A stretch of DNA of 41,918 nt from a virus. The DNA lies in IMG/VR virus record IMGVR_UViG_3300010148_000029, positions 1-41,918 of that record; one strand, 5' to 3'. A model generated the notes under the pieces. The model was given only the letters and a program-made list of their open reading frames with translations. It was not told where the DNA came from and searched no databases. This document shows, one piece after another, positions 23,884-32,046 of this stretch (positions are counted from its first letter, which is position 1; each line of letters starts with the position of its first letter). The translations under genes were made by a program, and so were the position numbers.

Positions 23884-25050
23884 TTATTTATTATTTAATT
23901 TTTCTGTTAACTCATTTACTGCTGCTACAAGTAAACCAATTACTGCATTATAGTCAACAGTAAGGTGACTGTCACCTCCATCTAAAGGTTTAACTTCTTT
24001 TACAGCGTGTGGCATAATCTTCTGTATATCTTGTGCAATTACACCGCTAGATTTACTACCATCTTTTTTCCAGTTAAAGTCAACACCTTTAATTTTACTT
24101 ACAGCTTCTAATGCACCAAATATTGGTTTTATATTTTCCTTTAGTCTTTCATCTGAAGCTACAGTTGTACTTGCTGCTATTACATCTCCATCAACATGTA
24201 GATCTCCATCAGCTTCAAGTCTCATTTCATTTGATCCATTTACATAGAAATCCATCTGTGTGTCTGTAGTCCAAGTTATATAATCACCCGAATCTTTTCC
24301 AATATTAGCACTAGCATATAAAGTTGTTGCATCTATCTGACCGTTATTTGTTGATGCAGCTTGCCCAACTCCTAAACAGTGAAATTGAATGTGCCCAGAA
24401 GTTCCTAGACCTATGGAATCTCTTGCAGTTGATCCGCTTTCTACTACAAATGCCGAGCCATTTCCTACAACAAAGTTTCCGTCACTAGCTGTAAGAGCCG
24501 CAATACCTTGTCCATCTACGTAATCTTTCACCGCAGCTGAGGTAGGTAAAGTTGTGTCGTTATCATTTGAGCTTATACCTTCACTTTCAGTCACAAAAAC
24601 AGCGTCTGCTATTTTATCAAGTGTTACCGCATCGTCAGCAATCTTTACCGTTGAAACAGCACCGTCTTGTAATCCAGAAGCGCCCGTTGCATTCACGCTT
24701 AGAACACCATTTGTAGAGGTGAGACCTGTTCCTGCAACATCACCAGCCAATTTAGCAGCAGTAACCGCATCGTCGGCAAGTTTTGCTGTAGTTATATTTG
24801 CATCAGCAATCTTAGCAGTAGTTACGTTAGCATCTAAAACTTTTGCTGTTGTAACGGCATCATCAGCGATTTTTGCTGTTGTTATTTGAGAGTCAGCTAT
24901 GTGAGCTGTATCAATAGCCCCGCTCGTTATATGTTCTGAATCTACAGCATTATTTGCTATTTTTGTTCCATTAACAGAATCAGCAGCTAAACTTGCTGTG
25001 TGAACCGCTCCATCTGTTAATACGCTATTTGTTACTTTAGTTATTGCCAT
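23884..25050 (-). CDS. Tail fibre with C-terminal S74 intramolecular chaperone/autoprotease
   Basis: A 388-aa fibre. Residues 5-105 carry 10-residue repeats of the form xxITTAKIAD, predicted to make a trimeric helical or beta-spiral stalk. A shared segment (VTESEGISSNDNDTTLPTSA) also occurs in the 505-aa fibre. The C-terminal 96 residues are a peptidase S74 domain: SDERLKENI with S299 and K304 as the expected Ser/Lys dyad, then FNWKKDGSKSSGVIAQDIQ and VDYNAVIGLLVAAVNEL, the helical bundle. By family knowledge the domain helps fibre trimerisation and then cleaves itself off before S299. It sits within the fibre operon. Confidence 0.9.
   Translation of the reverse strand: MAITKVTNSVLTDGAVHTASLAADSVNGTKIANNAVDSEHITSGAIDTAHIADSQITTAKIADDAVTTAKVLDANVTTAKIADANITTAKLADDAVTAAKLAGDVAGTGLTSTNGVLSVNATGASGLQDGAVSTVKIADDAVTLDKIADAVFVTESEGISSNDNDTTLPTSAAVKDYVDGQGIAALTASDGNFVVGNGSAFVVESGSTARDSIGLGTSGHIQFHCLGVGQAASTNNGQIDATTLYASANIGKDSGDYITWTTDTQMDFYVNGSNEMRLEADGDLHVDGDVIAASTTVASDERLKENIKPIFGALEAVSKIKGVDFNWKKDGSKSSGVIAQDIQKIMPHAVKEVKPLDGGDSHLTVDYNAVIGLLVAAVNELTEKLNNK
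24740..25010 (-). repeat. Degenerate 30-bp tandem repeat encoding fibre stalk
   Basis: About nine units of 30 bases, each coding ten residues near TTAKIADDAV. The units vary in wobble positions (gcatcagcaatctt versus gcatcatcagcgattttt), so they are diverged repeats under protein-level constraint. Confidence 0.65.
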
Positions 25051-25053
25051 TTT

Positions 25054-25404
25054 TTAAGGTTTTGTAGGTTTTGTATCAGGAAAGTCACTTGTATCAGTCC
25101 AATCTCTTAGTTCTTGTCTATATGTTATCCAAGCATCTCTGTTTGGGTAGTCACTCAATGGCATAATGAAATCTGTATCTTTCAGTTCATTGTTTCTCCA
25201 CTCCCTAGCTTCAGATTCAAGTTCTTCAGTTGTTTTTACAGGGTGGCTCCATCCGTCATCTTCATTCCATAAATCACCAATTCCAAATTCGTCTTGCTTG
25301 TCATCAGTTCCTTCTTTTGGTTCTGACCACGCCCAAATTCCATCAAAACCATTGATGTCTAATTGTTTACTTTCTGCTATTCCATTTATAATTCTATAAT
25401 ACAT
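25054..25404 (-). CDS. Tail-fibre assembly chaperone (Phage_tail_APC type)
   Basis: The last 60 residues of this 116-aa protein read SEAREWRNNELKDTDFIMPL, then AWITYRQELRDW and FPDTKPTKP. This is the Trp-Arg-N-xx-L-xxTD ... WxxYRQxLRD pattern of the phage tail-assembly chaperone family found at the end of many fibre genes and as stand-alone chaperones. The N-terminal part (MYYRIINGIAESKQLDINGFDGIWAW) is a small beta module. It lies between two fibre genes and probably assists folding or attachment of one of them. Confidence 0.8.
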   Translation of the reverse strand: MYYRIINGIAESKQLDINGFDGIWAWSEPKEGTDDKQDEFGIGDLWNEDDGWSHPVKTTEELESEAREWRNNELKDTDFIMPLSDYPNRDAWITYRQELRDWTDTSDFPDTKPTKP

Positions 25405-25416
25405 TTTTTTCTTTTT

Positions 25417-26238
25417 TTAGTGAAATATTAATATTGCTCCATCTGAAGCAGTACCTCCAGAAGTTCCAGAGCCAAATCCGTGAGTAGGACTTGTCTGTTC
25501 TGCAAAACCACCGAGATTTGTCCCTAATGCTCCTTGACCATAGCCGTTAATACCATATCCTAACGTTGTGTCATACGAACCACCATTATAATTTGCAGAC
25601 CCCGACCTATTGCTTCCATCGGCAGTCGTTATAGTTAAACCTCCCGAAATAGTACTAGCAGTATTAGCACCGACACCTGGAGTTATCACTAAATCAGTTG
25701 AGGCATTAGAAATAATTTTAGTTCCTTGTATAATTTTACCTCCCATAGCACCAAGAGTTCCACTAGCAGTAGTATCTCCTGCTCCTACCATAAAGAAACC
25801 AATTGAATCACCATCAGACAGCCCTAAATCATTTGCAGGGTTTACTGTGAAAGATGCTGAAGCTGACAAAGTAAAAGTAGAGTTGTTTGGTACCCCACCT
25901 GCTACTGCAGGGGTAAAACTTACAGTTTGTCCTGCTAAAAATCCTCCGCCTGTGTTTGCTGTTACTGTTTGCACTCCATACCCAATATTGAAAGTATAAC
26001 CTACTAATCCATTCACAGCACTACAAATAGCTATTTCGGTTGCACCTGTTGTTTGTAATACTAAAGTTATAGAGGTTTGACCACCTCCACTTATTGCTCC
26101 TGAACTTTTCATACTAATAGGTCCAAAACCTAATTTATCTGTAGCATCATTTAACGCCCTATTTGTAGAGTATTTTTTCATTTTGGTAAAACCTCCTCCA
26201 CCACCTGCTGCAGGAAAAAAACTTGAAAAATTTGTCAT
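25417..26238 (-). CDS. Glycine-rich fibre or tail-surface protein (273 aa)
   Basis: A 273-aa protein starting MTNFSSFFPAAGGGGGFTKM, with Gly-, Thr- and Ser-rich beta repeats throughout. Segments such as TLVLQTTGATEIAICSAVNG and TGGGFLAGQTVSFTPAVAGG suggest a repetitive beta structure. The end is again Gly-rich with aromatic residues (GINGYGQGALGTNLGGFAEQ) and finishes GAILIFH, matching the GVIILRV strand near the end of the 286-aa Gly-rich protein, so the two could share a terminal domain. A role in the fibre or tail tip is inferred. Confidence 0.7.
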   Translation of the reverse strand: MTNFSSFFPAAGGGGGFTKMKKYSTNRALNDATDKLGFGPISMKSSGAISGGGQTSITLVLQTTGATEIAICSAVNGLVGYTFNIGYGVQTVTANTGGGFLAGQTVSFTPAVAGGVPNNSTFTLSASASFTVNPANDLGLSDGDSIGFFMVGAGDTTASGTLGAMGGKIIQGTKIISNASTDLVITPGVGANTASTISGGLTITTADGSNRSGSANYNGGSYDTTLGYGINGYGQGALGTNLGGFAEQTSPTHGFGSGTSGGTASDGAILIFH

Positions 26239-26258
26239 ATTACTTTATTTACTTATTC

Positions 26259-27776
26259 TTATGCTGCCGTACCTTCGACTCCTATTAATATCCATCCTTG
26301 TGCTGCACCCGAGTAAATTAACTCAAACCCAGCATTTAATTTATCTAGCGTTAAGTCTGCTGTTGCTCCCATAATTTTTTCACTATTTCTAGCAATTGTA
26401 CAAGTTGCAACTCCTGATCTATTACTTACTTTTATATAATTACCAGCACTTGGTGATGCAGGCAATGTTAATGTAAGATTTGCTGTTAAGACATAAAGAT
26501 TTCCGCTTACAGCGGTTGTGTTTGATGATATAACAGAAACACCTATTCCTTGTGAATCAACATAGTCTTTCACTGCCGCAGATGTAGGTAAAGTTGTATC
26601 ATTGTCGTTTGACCCTATGCCCTCTGATTCTGTAACTATAGCAGCATCGGCAATCTTTGTGATTGTTACTGCATCATCAGCAATAGTTAAAGCAGTTGCT
26701 CCTGTCACATCTCCTGTGTGAGTTGCATTTGTCACTTTTGCTGTATTTGCTGCTATTTCTGTATTAATTGAGTTTGCAAGTTTATCAGCAGTCACTGCAT
26801 CGTCAGCTATATGCACTGTATCTATAGATCCGTCTACATAGTGTTCTGAATCAATGCTATCATCAGCTATCTTGGCGTTTGTAACAGCATCTGCTGCCAA
26901 CTGAGTTGTCCCTACACCACCATCTGATATTTGTACATCGTTAGCGTTAACAGTTATTCCTGTACCTGCTCCCACAGCTAAAGATGCATCTCCTGATGTA
27001 GCATCTCCTGTTAATCCGTTACCCGCTACTATACCCGTTATATCTCCATCAAACTTTTGTTCCCAAGTAAATCCTGCCGTAGTAGAATCATAAGTTAAAA
27101 CATACCCATCAATTGGATTATTTGTAACGCTTAACTGCTCTTCATATACAGTGCCCGCTGCTAGTTGATTTGTGTTTATAGGCTTTATGTTTACAACCTC
27201 TATAGAGTCTGAATTCGATGGAGCCGTAGAAAACGTAATCGTACTTCCAGATGTGGAGTAGTTGTCTTTAGACTGGTATACTCCATTTATGTAGACTTGA
27301 GTGTTATTTTCATCAGCAACATTAGCAGTTAAGTTAAAAGCAGTAGCACTTCCGTCTCCAGTTAATGTATCTCTAATTATTGTTGCATTAGCTGATAATA
27401 TATGGATTAACTCTATACTTACACCATTTGGAGGTGCCGTTGAAAAAGTTACGGTTGATCCCGATGTAGCATAATTATCTTTACTTTGATAAACCCCATC
27501 TAAATATATTTGAACATTGTTTTCAGATACAATAGCAGTTGTTGTATCAAAAGTCACATCAGAACCGTCTCCTGTATAAATGTTTTTTTCAACTTCAACA
27601 CTTCCGCCTCCAGCGATAGCTCCCCATTCGTCAGTATAACCTTCAAATTGACCATCAGTGCTATTATATCGAAACATTCCAGCAACTGGTGATCCAGGTC
27701 TTTGACCTGTAGTTCCTGCTGGGAGTTCAATAGCGTCTGTTGTATCAAAATGAACCTTTGATAAGTACCTTGCCAT
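26259..27776 (-). CDS. Tail fibre protein with duplicated GVYQSKDNY domain (505 aa)
   Basis: The N-terminus (GTTGQRPGSPVAGMFRYNST) is a head module common to phage fibres and fibre-attachment proteins. Two tandem copies of a roughly 58-residue beta domain follow (68-125 and 138-195), each ending GVYQSKDNY(A/S)TSGST(V/I)TFSTAP. Residues 200-400 contain stalk-type repeats (ADDAVTADKLANS) and the segment VTESEGIGSNDNDTTLPTSA shared with the S74 fibre. The C-terminal 85 residues form a small beta domain (LTLPASPSAGNYIKVSNRSG, GFELIYSGAAQGWILIG), a tip domain also seen in other phages. Operon context: 9-base gap to the 414-aa fibre. Confidence 0.8.
   Translation of the reverse strand: MARYLSKVHFDTTDAIELPAGTTGQRPGSPVAGMFRYNSTDGQFEGYTDEWGAIAGGGSVEVEKNIYTGDGSDVTFDTTTAIVSENNVQIYLDGVYQSKDNYATSGSTVTFSTAPPNGVSIELIHILSANATIIRDTLTGDGSATAFNLTANVADENNTQVYINGVYQSKDNYSTSGSTITFSTAPSNSDSIEVVNIKPINTNQLAAGTVYEEQLSVTNNPIDGYVLTYDSTTAGFTWEQKFDGDITGIVAGNGLTGDATSGDASLAVGAGTGITVNANDVQISDGGVGTTQLAADAVTNAKIADDSIDSEHYVDGSIDTVHIADDAVTADKLANSINTEIAANTAKVTNATHTGDVTGATALTIADDAVTITKIADAAIVTESEGIGSNDNDTTLPTSAAVKDYVDSQGIGVSVISSNTTAVSGNLYVLTANLTLTLPASPSAGNYIKVSNRSGVATCTIARNSEKIMGATADLTLDKLNAGFELIYSGAAQGWILIGVEGTAA
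27192..27575 (-). repeat. Tandem duplicated fibre domain
   Basis: Two about 175-bp copies encode the same beta domain. Protein identity is high around GVYQSKDNY while the DNA differs mainly at third positions, showing an older duplication. Confidence 0.6.
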
Positions 27777-27785
27777 AATTTATTT

Positions 27786-29030
27786 TTAGTCTATTTTAGT
27801 AACTAATACTCTAATATCATTTGATGCAGGAGCAGCAGTAAATGTAATAGTTGCTGTATCTACCGTAGTTCTAACTACGTCTGCATAAACAGTATCAAAC
27901 GAACTGTTATCGTATAATTGAATCACTACATCTCTAGTATTCAAACTATGCGTAACAACAATTGAGGTTGCTGATCCATCTCCGATATTTGCTGAAAAAC
28001 TCCTTGCAGCCAATCCAGCAGGTGTAACAGCCCTTGATGTGTCTGTTCCTGTTAAAGCTTCTGCTGTTGTAGCTAACTCAACGACTCCTTTATTGCTTTC
28101 GGTAGCGTCTTCTGCGGCTACTGTAATTGCTCCAGCTGCGTTTGTAATACCAATTGCCTCTCCAGCTGTGAGGGTTGCAAGCTCCATATCTCCAGCGGAA
28201 GTATTACCCACTAAAAGCTGTCCGTCTGTTGGTGCCGCCCCATCAATACTTGTAATTGAACCAGACAAATCAAGACCAGTAATGTCTAGATTACCTTTTG
28301 TACCTGAAAATACTTCAGAAGAGTTTGTTGCTGACGTAAGGAACGTGAATTTATCTGTAGAGTCATCGTATCCGAAAAACCCTAGTTTAGCGCTTGATCC
28401 ATCATGATATCTAAACTCAATACCTCTGTCTTTATTGTCATCCGAAGCGGGTGCAGTGTCTCCACCTAAAGTAAAAACGGGATCATCTACAGTTACAGTA
28501 TTTGAGTTTACCGTTGTAGTCGTACCATTTACAGTTAAATCACCAGTAACCGTCACATCATTTGTAACCGCTAAATTATTTCCAATTGTTACATCATTTG
28601 GCAATCCAATCGTTACAGTGTCTCCGTTATTTACGGTTCCTCCATCAGTAACCTCTATTTCGTTAGTAGTTCCATTAACAGTAATGCTTGTCCCTCCTAT
28701 CTGAGCTATGACAAAATCATAAATTTGATCCCCCGTAGCTAGTGCAGTACCTCCATTTGTGACAGCTCCAGTGACGGTAGCTATACTTGGATTTGGTCCC
28801 GCAGAGTCTGTAATAGTTAATGTCGTTGAAGTAGATGTTGCAACGCTTTTAATATCCCCTGATGCATCAACAAAACTAGAGCCATCAAAAAAGTACAATT
28901 TGTTGTCAGTAGAGTTGTAATACATTTGCCCTTCTACTGGGCTTGCAGGAGCTGTCGATAAGACATGAATCTTTACGTTTTGTAATTCATTCTTATTTAA
29001 GTCAATATTATTAAGAAAGTTTATAGCCAT
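27786..29030 (-). CDS. Tail fibre protein (414 aa)
   Basis: The start (INFLNNIDLNKNELQNVKIH, then APASPVEGQMYYNSTDNKLY) is the same fibre head module as in the 505-aa fibre. Residues 100-300 are beta-rich with repeated VTVTGDLTVNGTTTTVN-type units that recall trimeric beta-helical stalks. The segment SNKGVVELATTAEALTGTDT (about 315-334) is the classic phage fibre repeat (NxGVxxLATxxEA) seen in lambda and T4-type side tail fibres. A terminal beta domain (GDGSATSIVVTHSLNTRDVV onward) resembles the domain duplicated in the 505-aa protein. Confidence 0.8.
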   Translation of the reverse strand: MAINFLNNIDLNKNELQNVKIHVLSTAPASPVEGQMYYNSTDNKLYFFDGSSFVDASGDIKSVATSTSTTLTITDSAGPNPSIATVTGAVTNGGTALATGDQIYDFVIAQIGGTSITVNGTTNEIEVTDGGTVNNGDTVTIGLPNDVTIGNNLAVTNDVTVTGDLTVNGTTTTVNSNTVTVDDPVFTLGGDTAPASDDNKDRGIEFRYHDGSSAKLGFFGYDDSTDKFTFLTSATNSSEVFSGTKGNLDITGLDLSGSITSIDGAAPTDGQLLVGNTSAGDMELATLTAGEAIGITNAAGAITVAAEDATESNKGVVELATTAEALTGTDTSRAVTPAGLAARSFSANIGDGSATSIVVTHSLNTRDVVIQLYDNSSFDTVYADVVRTTVDTATITFTAAPASNDIRVLVTKID

Positions 29031-29034
29031 TTTT

Positions 29035-29376
29035 TTAGTTTAAATATGCTTTACCTGTAAAAGCGGATGAAAAAGTTAATGTTATTTGGTTGTCGTCAAC
29101 ATACTGAGTGTGACCGTATATAATGTTTCCTCCAGTGTCAACTATGCTTACAGATGGGTGCCTCTGCAAGTTGTGTGTTATAGTCCAAGTAGTTGAAGCA
29201 ATACCTTGAGTGTGGGTGTAAGTTGATGCTGCAAATCTTCCTGTTCCAAATAAATAATCCGCTACATTTACAGCGGAGTATGTTTTAGTGGCAAGACCGT
29301 CTCCTACATCTGACCCAATAAACAAATCATTGTCTGTTACAGTATTGTCTGCGGGATAAGAGCTAATTCTAGGCAT
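29035..29376 (-). CDS. Short fibre-related protein (113 aa)
   Basis: I choose ATG 29376, giving MPRISSYPADNTVTDNDLFI. The longer frame would begin with TTG inside the -7 box. The first 40 residues match the N-terminus of the 66-aa protein at 33108 (MPRIQKYDADTQITDNDLLL), so this is a recurring attachment or capping module. The last 55 residues (WTITHNLQRHPSVSIVDTGG, then QITLTFSSAFTGKAYLN) form the small beta domain frequent at fibre ends. It is the first gene of the fibre transcription unit, just behind the terminator-promoter junction. Confidence 0.75.
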   Translation of the reverse strand: MPRISSYPADNTVTDNDLFIGSDVGDGLATKTYSAVNVADYLFGTGRFAASTYTHTQGIASTTWTITHNLQRHPSVSIVDTGGNIIYGHTQYVDDNQITLTFSSAFTGKAYLN

Positions 29377-29391
29377 AATTGATTGTTTATG

Positions 29392-29399
29392 CAAATTTA
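29392..29399 (-). promoter_or_regulatory. -7 box directly behind a terminator, before the fibre genes
   Basis: The minus strand reads TAAATTTG (exact TAnnTTTG), preceded by eight T and a G from the terminator, and followed 15 bases later by the ATG at 29376. Confidence 0.55.
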
Positions 29400-29400
29400 C

Positions 29401-29430
29401 AAAAAAAACAAAGACGGTTTATCGTCCTTG
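29401..29430 (-). terminator. Rho-independent terminator closing the lysis genes
   Basis: On the minus strand CAAGGACG pairs with CGTCTTTG (eight pairs, one G-U) around a 6-base loop ATAAAC, followed by eight T. The stop codon of the 44-aa gene lies in the loop. Confidence 0.75.
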
Positions 29431-29553
29431 ACCCCTGTACTTCTTTTTGTAATTCTTTGAACTTTTTAAAACAGAACTCTTAGTTTTTGAGTGCAATCCT
29501 GGTCTTTTAATCTTGCTTTTTTTGTAAACAGCTGTGTTTGTACTTTTAGCCAT
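29419..29553 (-). CDS. Small very basic protein (44 aa)
   Basis: From ATG 29553 the product begins MAKSTNTAVYKKSKIKRPGL and continues with Ser/Lys repeats, ending KYRGQGR. About one third of residues are Lys or Arg, so nucleic-acid or membrane-surface binding is likely. A longer in-frame start exists, but it would run far into the holin gene, and the short form with an 8-base overlap is better. The type recurs in marine phage genomes next to holin genes, function unknown. The stop is inside the terminator hairpin. Confidence 0.65.
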   Translation of the reverse strand: MAKSTNTAVYKKSKIKRPGLHSKTKSSVLKSSKNYKKKYRGQGR

Positions 29554-29977
29554 TTTTTCCAGGTATCTTAACTCCAATCTTATCTGCCGTTCTAGCTCCG
29601 AAGTATCCGCAAAGGACCCATGTGAGGAGCGATGCCGTATCTTCTGTAGGAAGACCCATGTACCATCCACCTACATACGCTCCGACCAATACAATTAAAG
29701 TCAGCGGTCTTACATTACGAGCAAGCCAACTTTGACTTCCAGAGTCTGCAACCCAGCGCCTAGTTACACCATCTATCTCAGCCCTTTCAAGTCTAAGTTT
29801 TTCTAAAGCTATACTTTTGTCGTTTTCGCTTAATTCTTGATTGCCGTTTATTAATTCAGATATAACATTTCCTGGAAGTATAGCGTCACCAACCATGCCT
29901 AATATTGAAGGTGCTTTCTCGATAAGAAACCTACCTACCCCTGTTTCCTTAAATGGTTTTTTACCCTTGCTGCTCAT
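29546..29977 (-). CDS. Holin, 3TM (gene-transfer-agent type)
   Basis: A 143-aa protein. The region GVTRRWVADSGSQSWLARNVRPLTLIVLVG is characteristic of the 3TM holin family first described in gene transfer agents. Two clear membrane helices follow (LTLIVLVGAYVGGWYMG and LLTWVLCGYFGARTADKIG), and a third weaker one lies N-terminally (APSILGMVGDAILPGNVIS). Holins oligomerise in the inner membrane and release the endolysin at the time of lysis. The endolysin gene is two genes upstream in the same operon, with overlaps of 17 and 4 bases. Confidence 0.85.
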   Translation of the reverse strand: MSSKGKKPFKETGVGRFLIEKAPSILGMVGDAILPGNVISELINGNQELSENDKSIALEKLRLERAEIDGVTRRWVADSGSQSWLARNVRPLTLIVLVGAYVGGWYMGLPTEDTASLLTWVLCGYFGARTADKIGVKIPGKNG

Positions 29978-30329
29978 CTTCTTTTTTCAACTGAAACTGC
30001 GCCCCTACTACTGAAAGCTTTTTAATAATATCTTGTTGCAGTGTAATAACCATGTTTTCTAATTGATCATTTCTTTTTTCCATGATATCACAAGTAGCTT
30101 GAAGTGAGTCAACTTTATTTTGAAGCTTAGTAACTTCGTCTGGGTTCTTTCCTATGATGGTAAATATGACCACCGATAAAGACCCAACAATCATTCCGAT
30201 AATGGATACAAAAATATCTTTGTTTTCTTGAGGGATGGTTTCATAGGATAAAAATAAAAGCAGCCCAACAACTAAAATAAAAACTCCAGCGGCTCCTATA
30301 TAATGTCTTAAATCTTTTGCGTCTTTCAT
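29961..30329 (-). CDS. Two-TM coiled-coil protein of the lysis cassette
   Basis: A 122-aa protein with two transmembrane helices (about 9-28, IGAAGVFILVVGLLLFLSY; 39-60, FVSIIGMIVGSLSVVIFTIIG) followed by a coiled coil (VTKLQNKVDSLQATCDIMEK to about 105). It lies between the endolysin (4-base overlap) and the 3TM holin (17-base overlap). A lysis accessory such as an antiholin or spanin-like component is likely from place, but there is no lipobox or RZ-type signal to prove it. Confidence 0.7.
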   Translation of the reverse strand: MKDAKDLRHYIGAAGVFILVVGLLLFLSYETIPQENKDIFVSIIGMIVGSLSVVIFTIIGKNPDEVTKLQNKVDSLQATCDIMEKRNDQLENMVITLQQDIIKKLSVVGAQFQLKKEDEQQG

Positions 30330-30784
30330 ATTAATGTATAATTTGTTTTTCCGTTTAATTTTTGTGCTCTAAGGCATCTTTGTCTGTTTCCGTCTTCCGA
30401 TATATAACTTACGTGAATCCAGTCAGGATTCTCATCGCTGCCAAACTCCCAAATAAGTTGATCAAAATTAAGATTATTTTTTATATAGTCAAACATCTCG
30501 GCATTCGTCTTGTAACCATGAACGTCATCTAGGTCAATCGCCCTTCCTTCGCAATGCTGTGATCGGGACGACCCCCCAATAGCTTGATTTAGACTATCAG
30601 ACCTATAAAAACTGTTTATTCTGATAGGACCTCCAACCCACTCTCTTAATGGCTCAAATATTTTTTCAGCTACAATCTCCATGTTTTGTTTTTCGTAAAC
30701 ACCAGGAATATTGTCTATCCCCATTCTAAGAGCTGTGTTTGATTTTATTCCTTCTTTGTAGCTTATGTGATCTGATATTTTCAT
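30326..30784 (-). CDS. Peptidase M15-type endolysin
   Basis: A 152-aa zinc peptidase of the M15 (D-Ala-D-Ala carboxypeptidase-like, M15_3) type. Zinc ligands are visible as H77 (SSRSQHCEGRAIDLD), D84 in the same motif and H124 (DWIHVSY). INSFYRSDSLNQAIGG is the family substrate-binding strand. It should cleave peptide crosslinks in peptidoglycan. No signal peptide or cell-wall binding domain is seen, so export depends on the holin. It leads the lysis cassette, which runs to the terminator at 29401. Confidence 0.9.
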   Translation of the reverse strand: MKISDHISYKEGIKSNTALRMGIDNIPGVYEKQNMEIVAEKIFEPLREWVGGPIRINSFYRSDSLNQAIGGSSRSQHCEGRAIDLDDVHGYKTNAEMFDYIKNNLNFDQLIWEFGSDENPDWIHVSYISEDGNRQRCLRAQKLNGKTNYTLI

Positions 30785-30790
30785 TTTTGA

Positions 30791-32035
30791 TTAATTTGAA
30801 TTTATATCGTAATAAACAACATTTGTTCCACCAGTAGAACTAGTATTCAAATATCCAGATAAAAATAATCTTTTGCCCAATACCTTCATATTGTAAACAT
30901 TTGTTCTGTATTGAGAAGTTGATCCTGGATTGTTTAATTGAGTTGTTCCTATATAATTATTAGTTGGTGATGTTGCGCTAAATGGATCCGTTGTAGTCCA
31001 AGCTGGTCTATCGTAATTTGTTCCATACTCTGCTGTATGAAGATATGTTGGACCATATTTTATAAGAGTTGACGCTTCTGATGATGGTCCACCAGCAGGA
31101 ACGAATCCTGAACTAGAAAATGATGTTCCTCCATTTGTACTATATTTATAAGCATTACTAGTATCGTCTCTATATATAACCTTGTTGGCATTTTCAACAT
31201 ATACGTTATCAATAGGGTTTCCTGTTGAATTACTAGAAACCAAACTTGTCCAATTCAATCCATTATCAGTTGATTTTGCTATCTCTCTTCCAGTTGAAAA
31301 ATAAACTGTATTACCATAGCCTTTTAAATGATCTAATAAAAACTTTGAATTTACGCCATAAGTGTGAGTAAAAACTGAAGTAAAATTTGTATTATTGGTA
31401 GATCTTAAAAGTTCTGTGTTTGTAGCAATATAATAAGCATTATTGTGATAAAAATACCCACAAACATAATCAGTTCCTGGAAGAGCTATATCTGTAGTAT
31501 GAGTTGAAAAAGTACCAAGATTATTAAGAAAGTGTTTCTTTATAGTTGCATCACTAGCCGCATAATAAAAAGCACCTCCTCCTCCGTCTGCTGGATTAAA
31601 CATAATTATAGTTCCATAGTAGCTATTTGACAGATTGTTAGTTATATCAGTCCATGACGTTCCAGAGTTGGATGATATGATGGTTTTGCCACCAGCACCA
31701 GGTCCTGAGCTAACAACAACTGTTTCTTTACCATCCGTAGCTATATTGGTGTCTCTAGGCGCAGTTGATGTATCCAAAGACTGTATACCTCTATATGTAA
31801 ATGTAGGTGTAGTGTCTCCTAAATTAACAGAAATATCTTTATAGTTAGTACAAGTTCCTGTAGAATAAACTCTTACAGTAGTTGTAGCATTATCAAGAGT
31901 TAATGAATATCCAGATAATAAAGAGCTTGAGGATACATTAGTTGCTACAGCAGAAGCATAGTTGTCAGAGTTTTGAAATATACTAAACGCTCCTGCGCCT
32001 GTTCCTATTAAATCAAGTGTTAATGTTGCTGTCAT
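30791..32035 (-). CDS. Asp-box (BNR) beta-propeller tail protein
   Basis: A 414-aa protein with three recognisable Asp-box motifs, SxDxGxxW type: SSNSGTSW (121-128), STDNGLNW (255-262) and STNGGTSF (299-306), plus degenerate ones (LLRSTNNTNFTSV). Such repeats form beta-propellers in sialidase-like and photosystem-assembly-like proteins and in phage receptor-binding proteins that touch glycans. The first 95 residues are a separate beta domain. No catalytic sialidase residues can be assigned, so carbohydrate binding is more likely than hydrolysis. It lies next to the poly-Thr protein and the lysis genes. Confidence 0.8.
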   Translation of the reverse strand: MTATLTLDLIGTGAGAFSIFQNSDNYASAVATNVSSSSLLSGYSLTLDNATTTVRVYSTGTCTNYKDISVNLGDTTPTFTYRGIQSLDTSTAPRDTNIATDGKETVVVSSGPGAGGKTIISSNSGTSWTDITNNLSNSYYGTIIMFNPADGGGGAFYYAASDATIKKHFLNNLGTFSTHTTDIALPGTDYVCGYFYHNNAYYIATNTELLRSTNNTNFTSVFTHTYGVNSKFLLDHLKGYGNTVYFSTGREIAKSTDNGLNWTSLVSSNSTGNPIDNVYVENANKVIYRDDTSNAYKYSTNGGTSFSSSGFVPAGGPSSEASTLIKYGPTYLHTAEYGTNYDRPAWTTTDPFSATSPTNNYIGTTQLNNPGSTSQYRTNVYNMKVLGKRLFLSGYLNTSSTGGTNVVYYDINSN

Positions 32036-32046
32036 ATTTTAATAAT

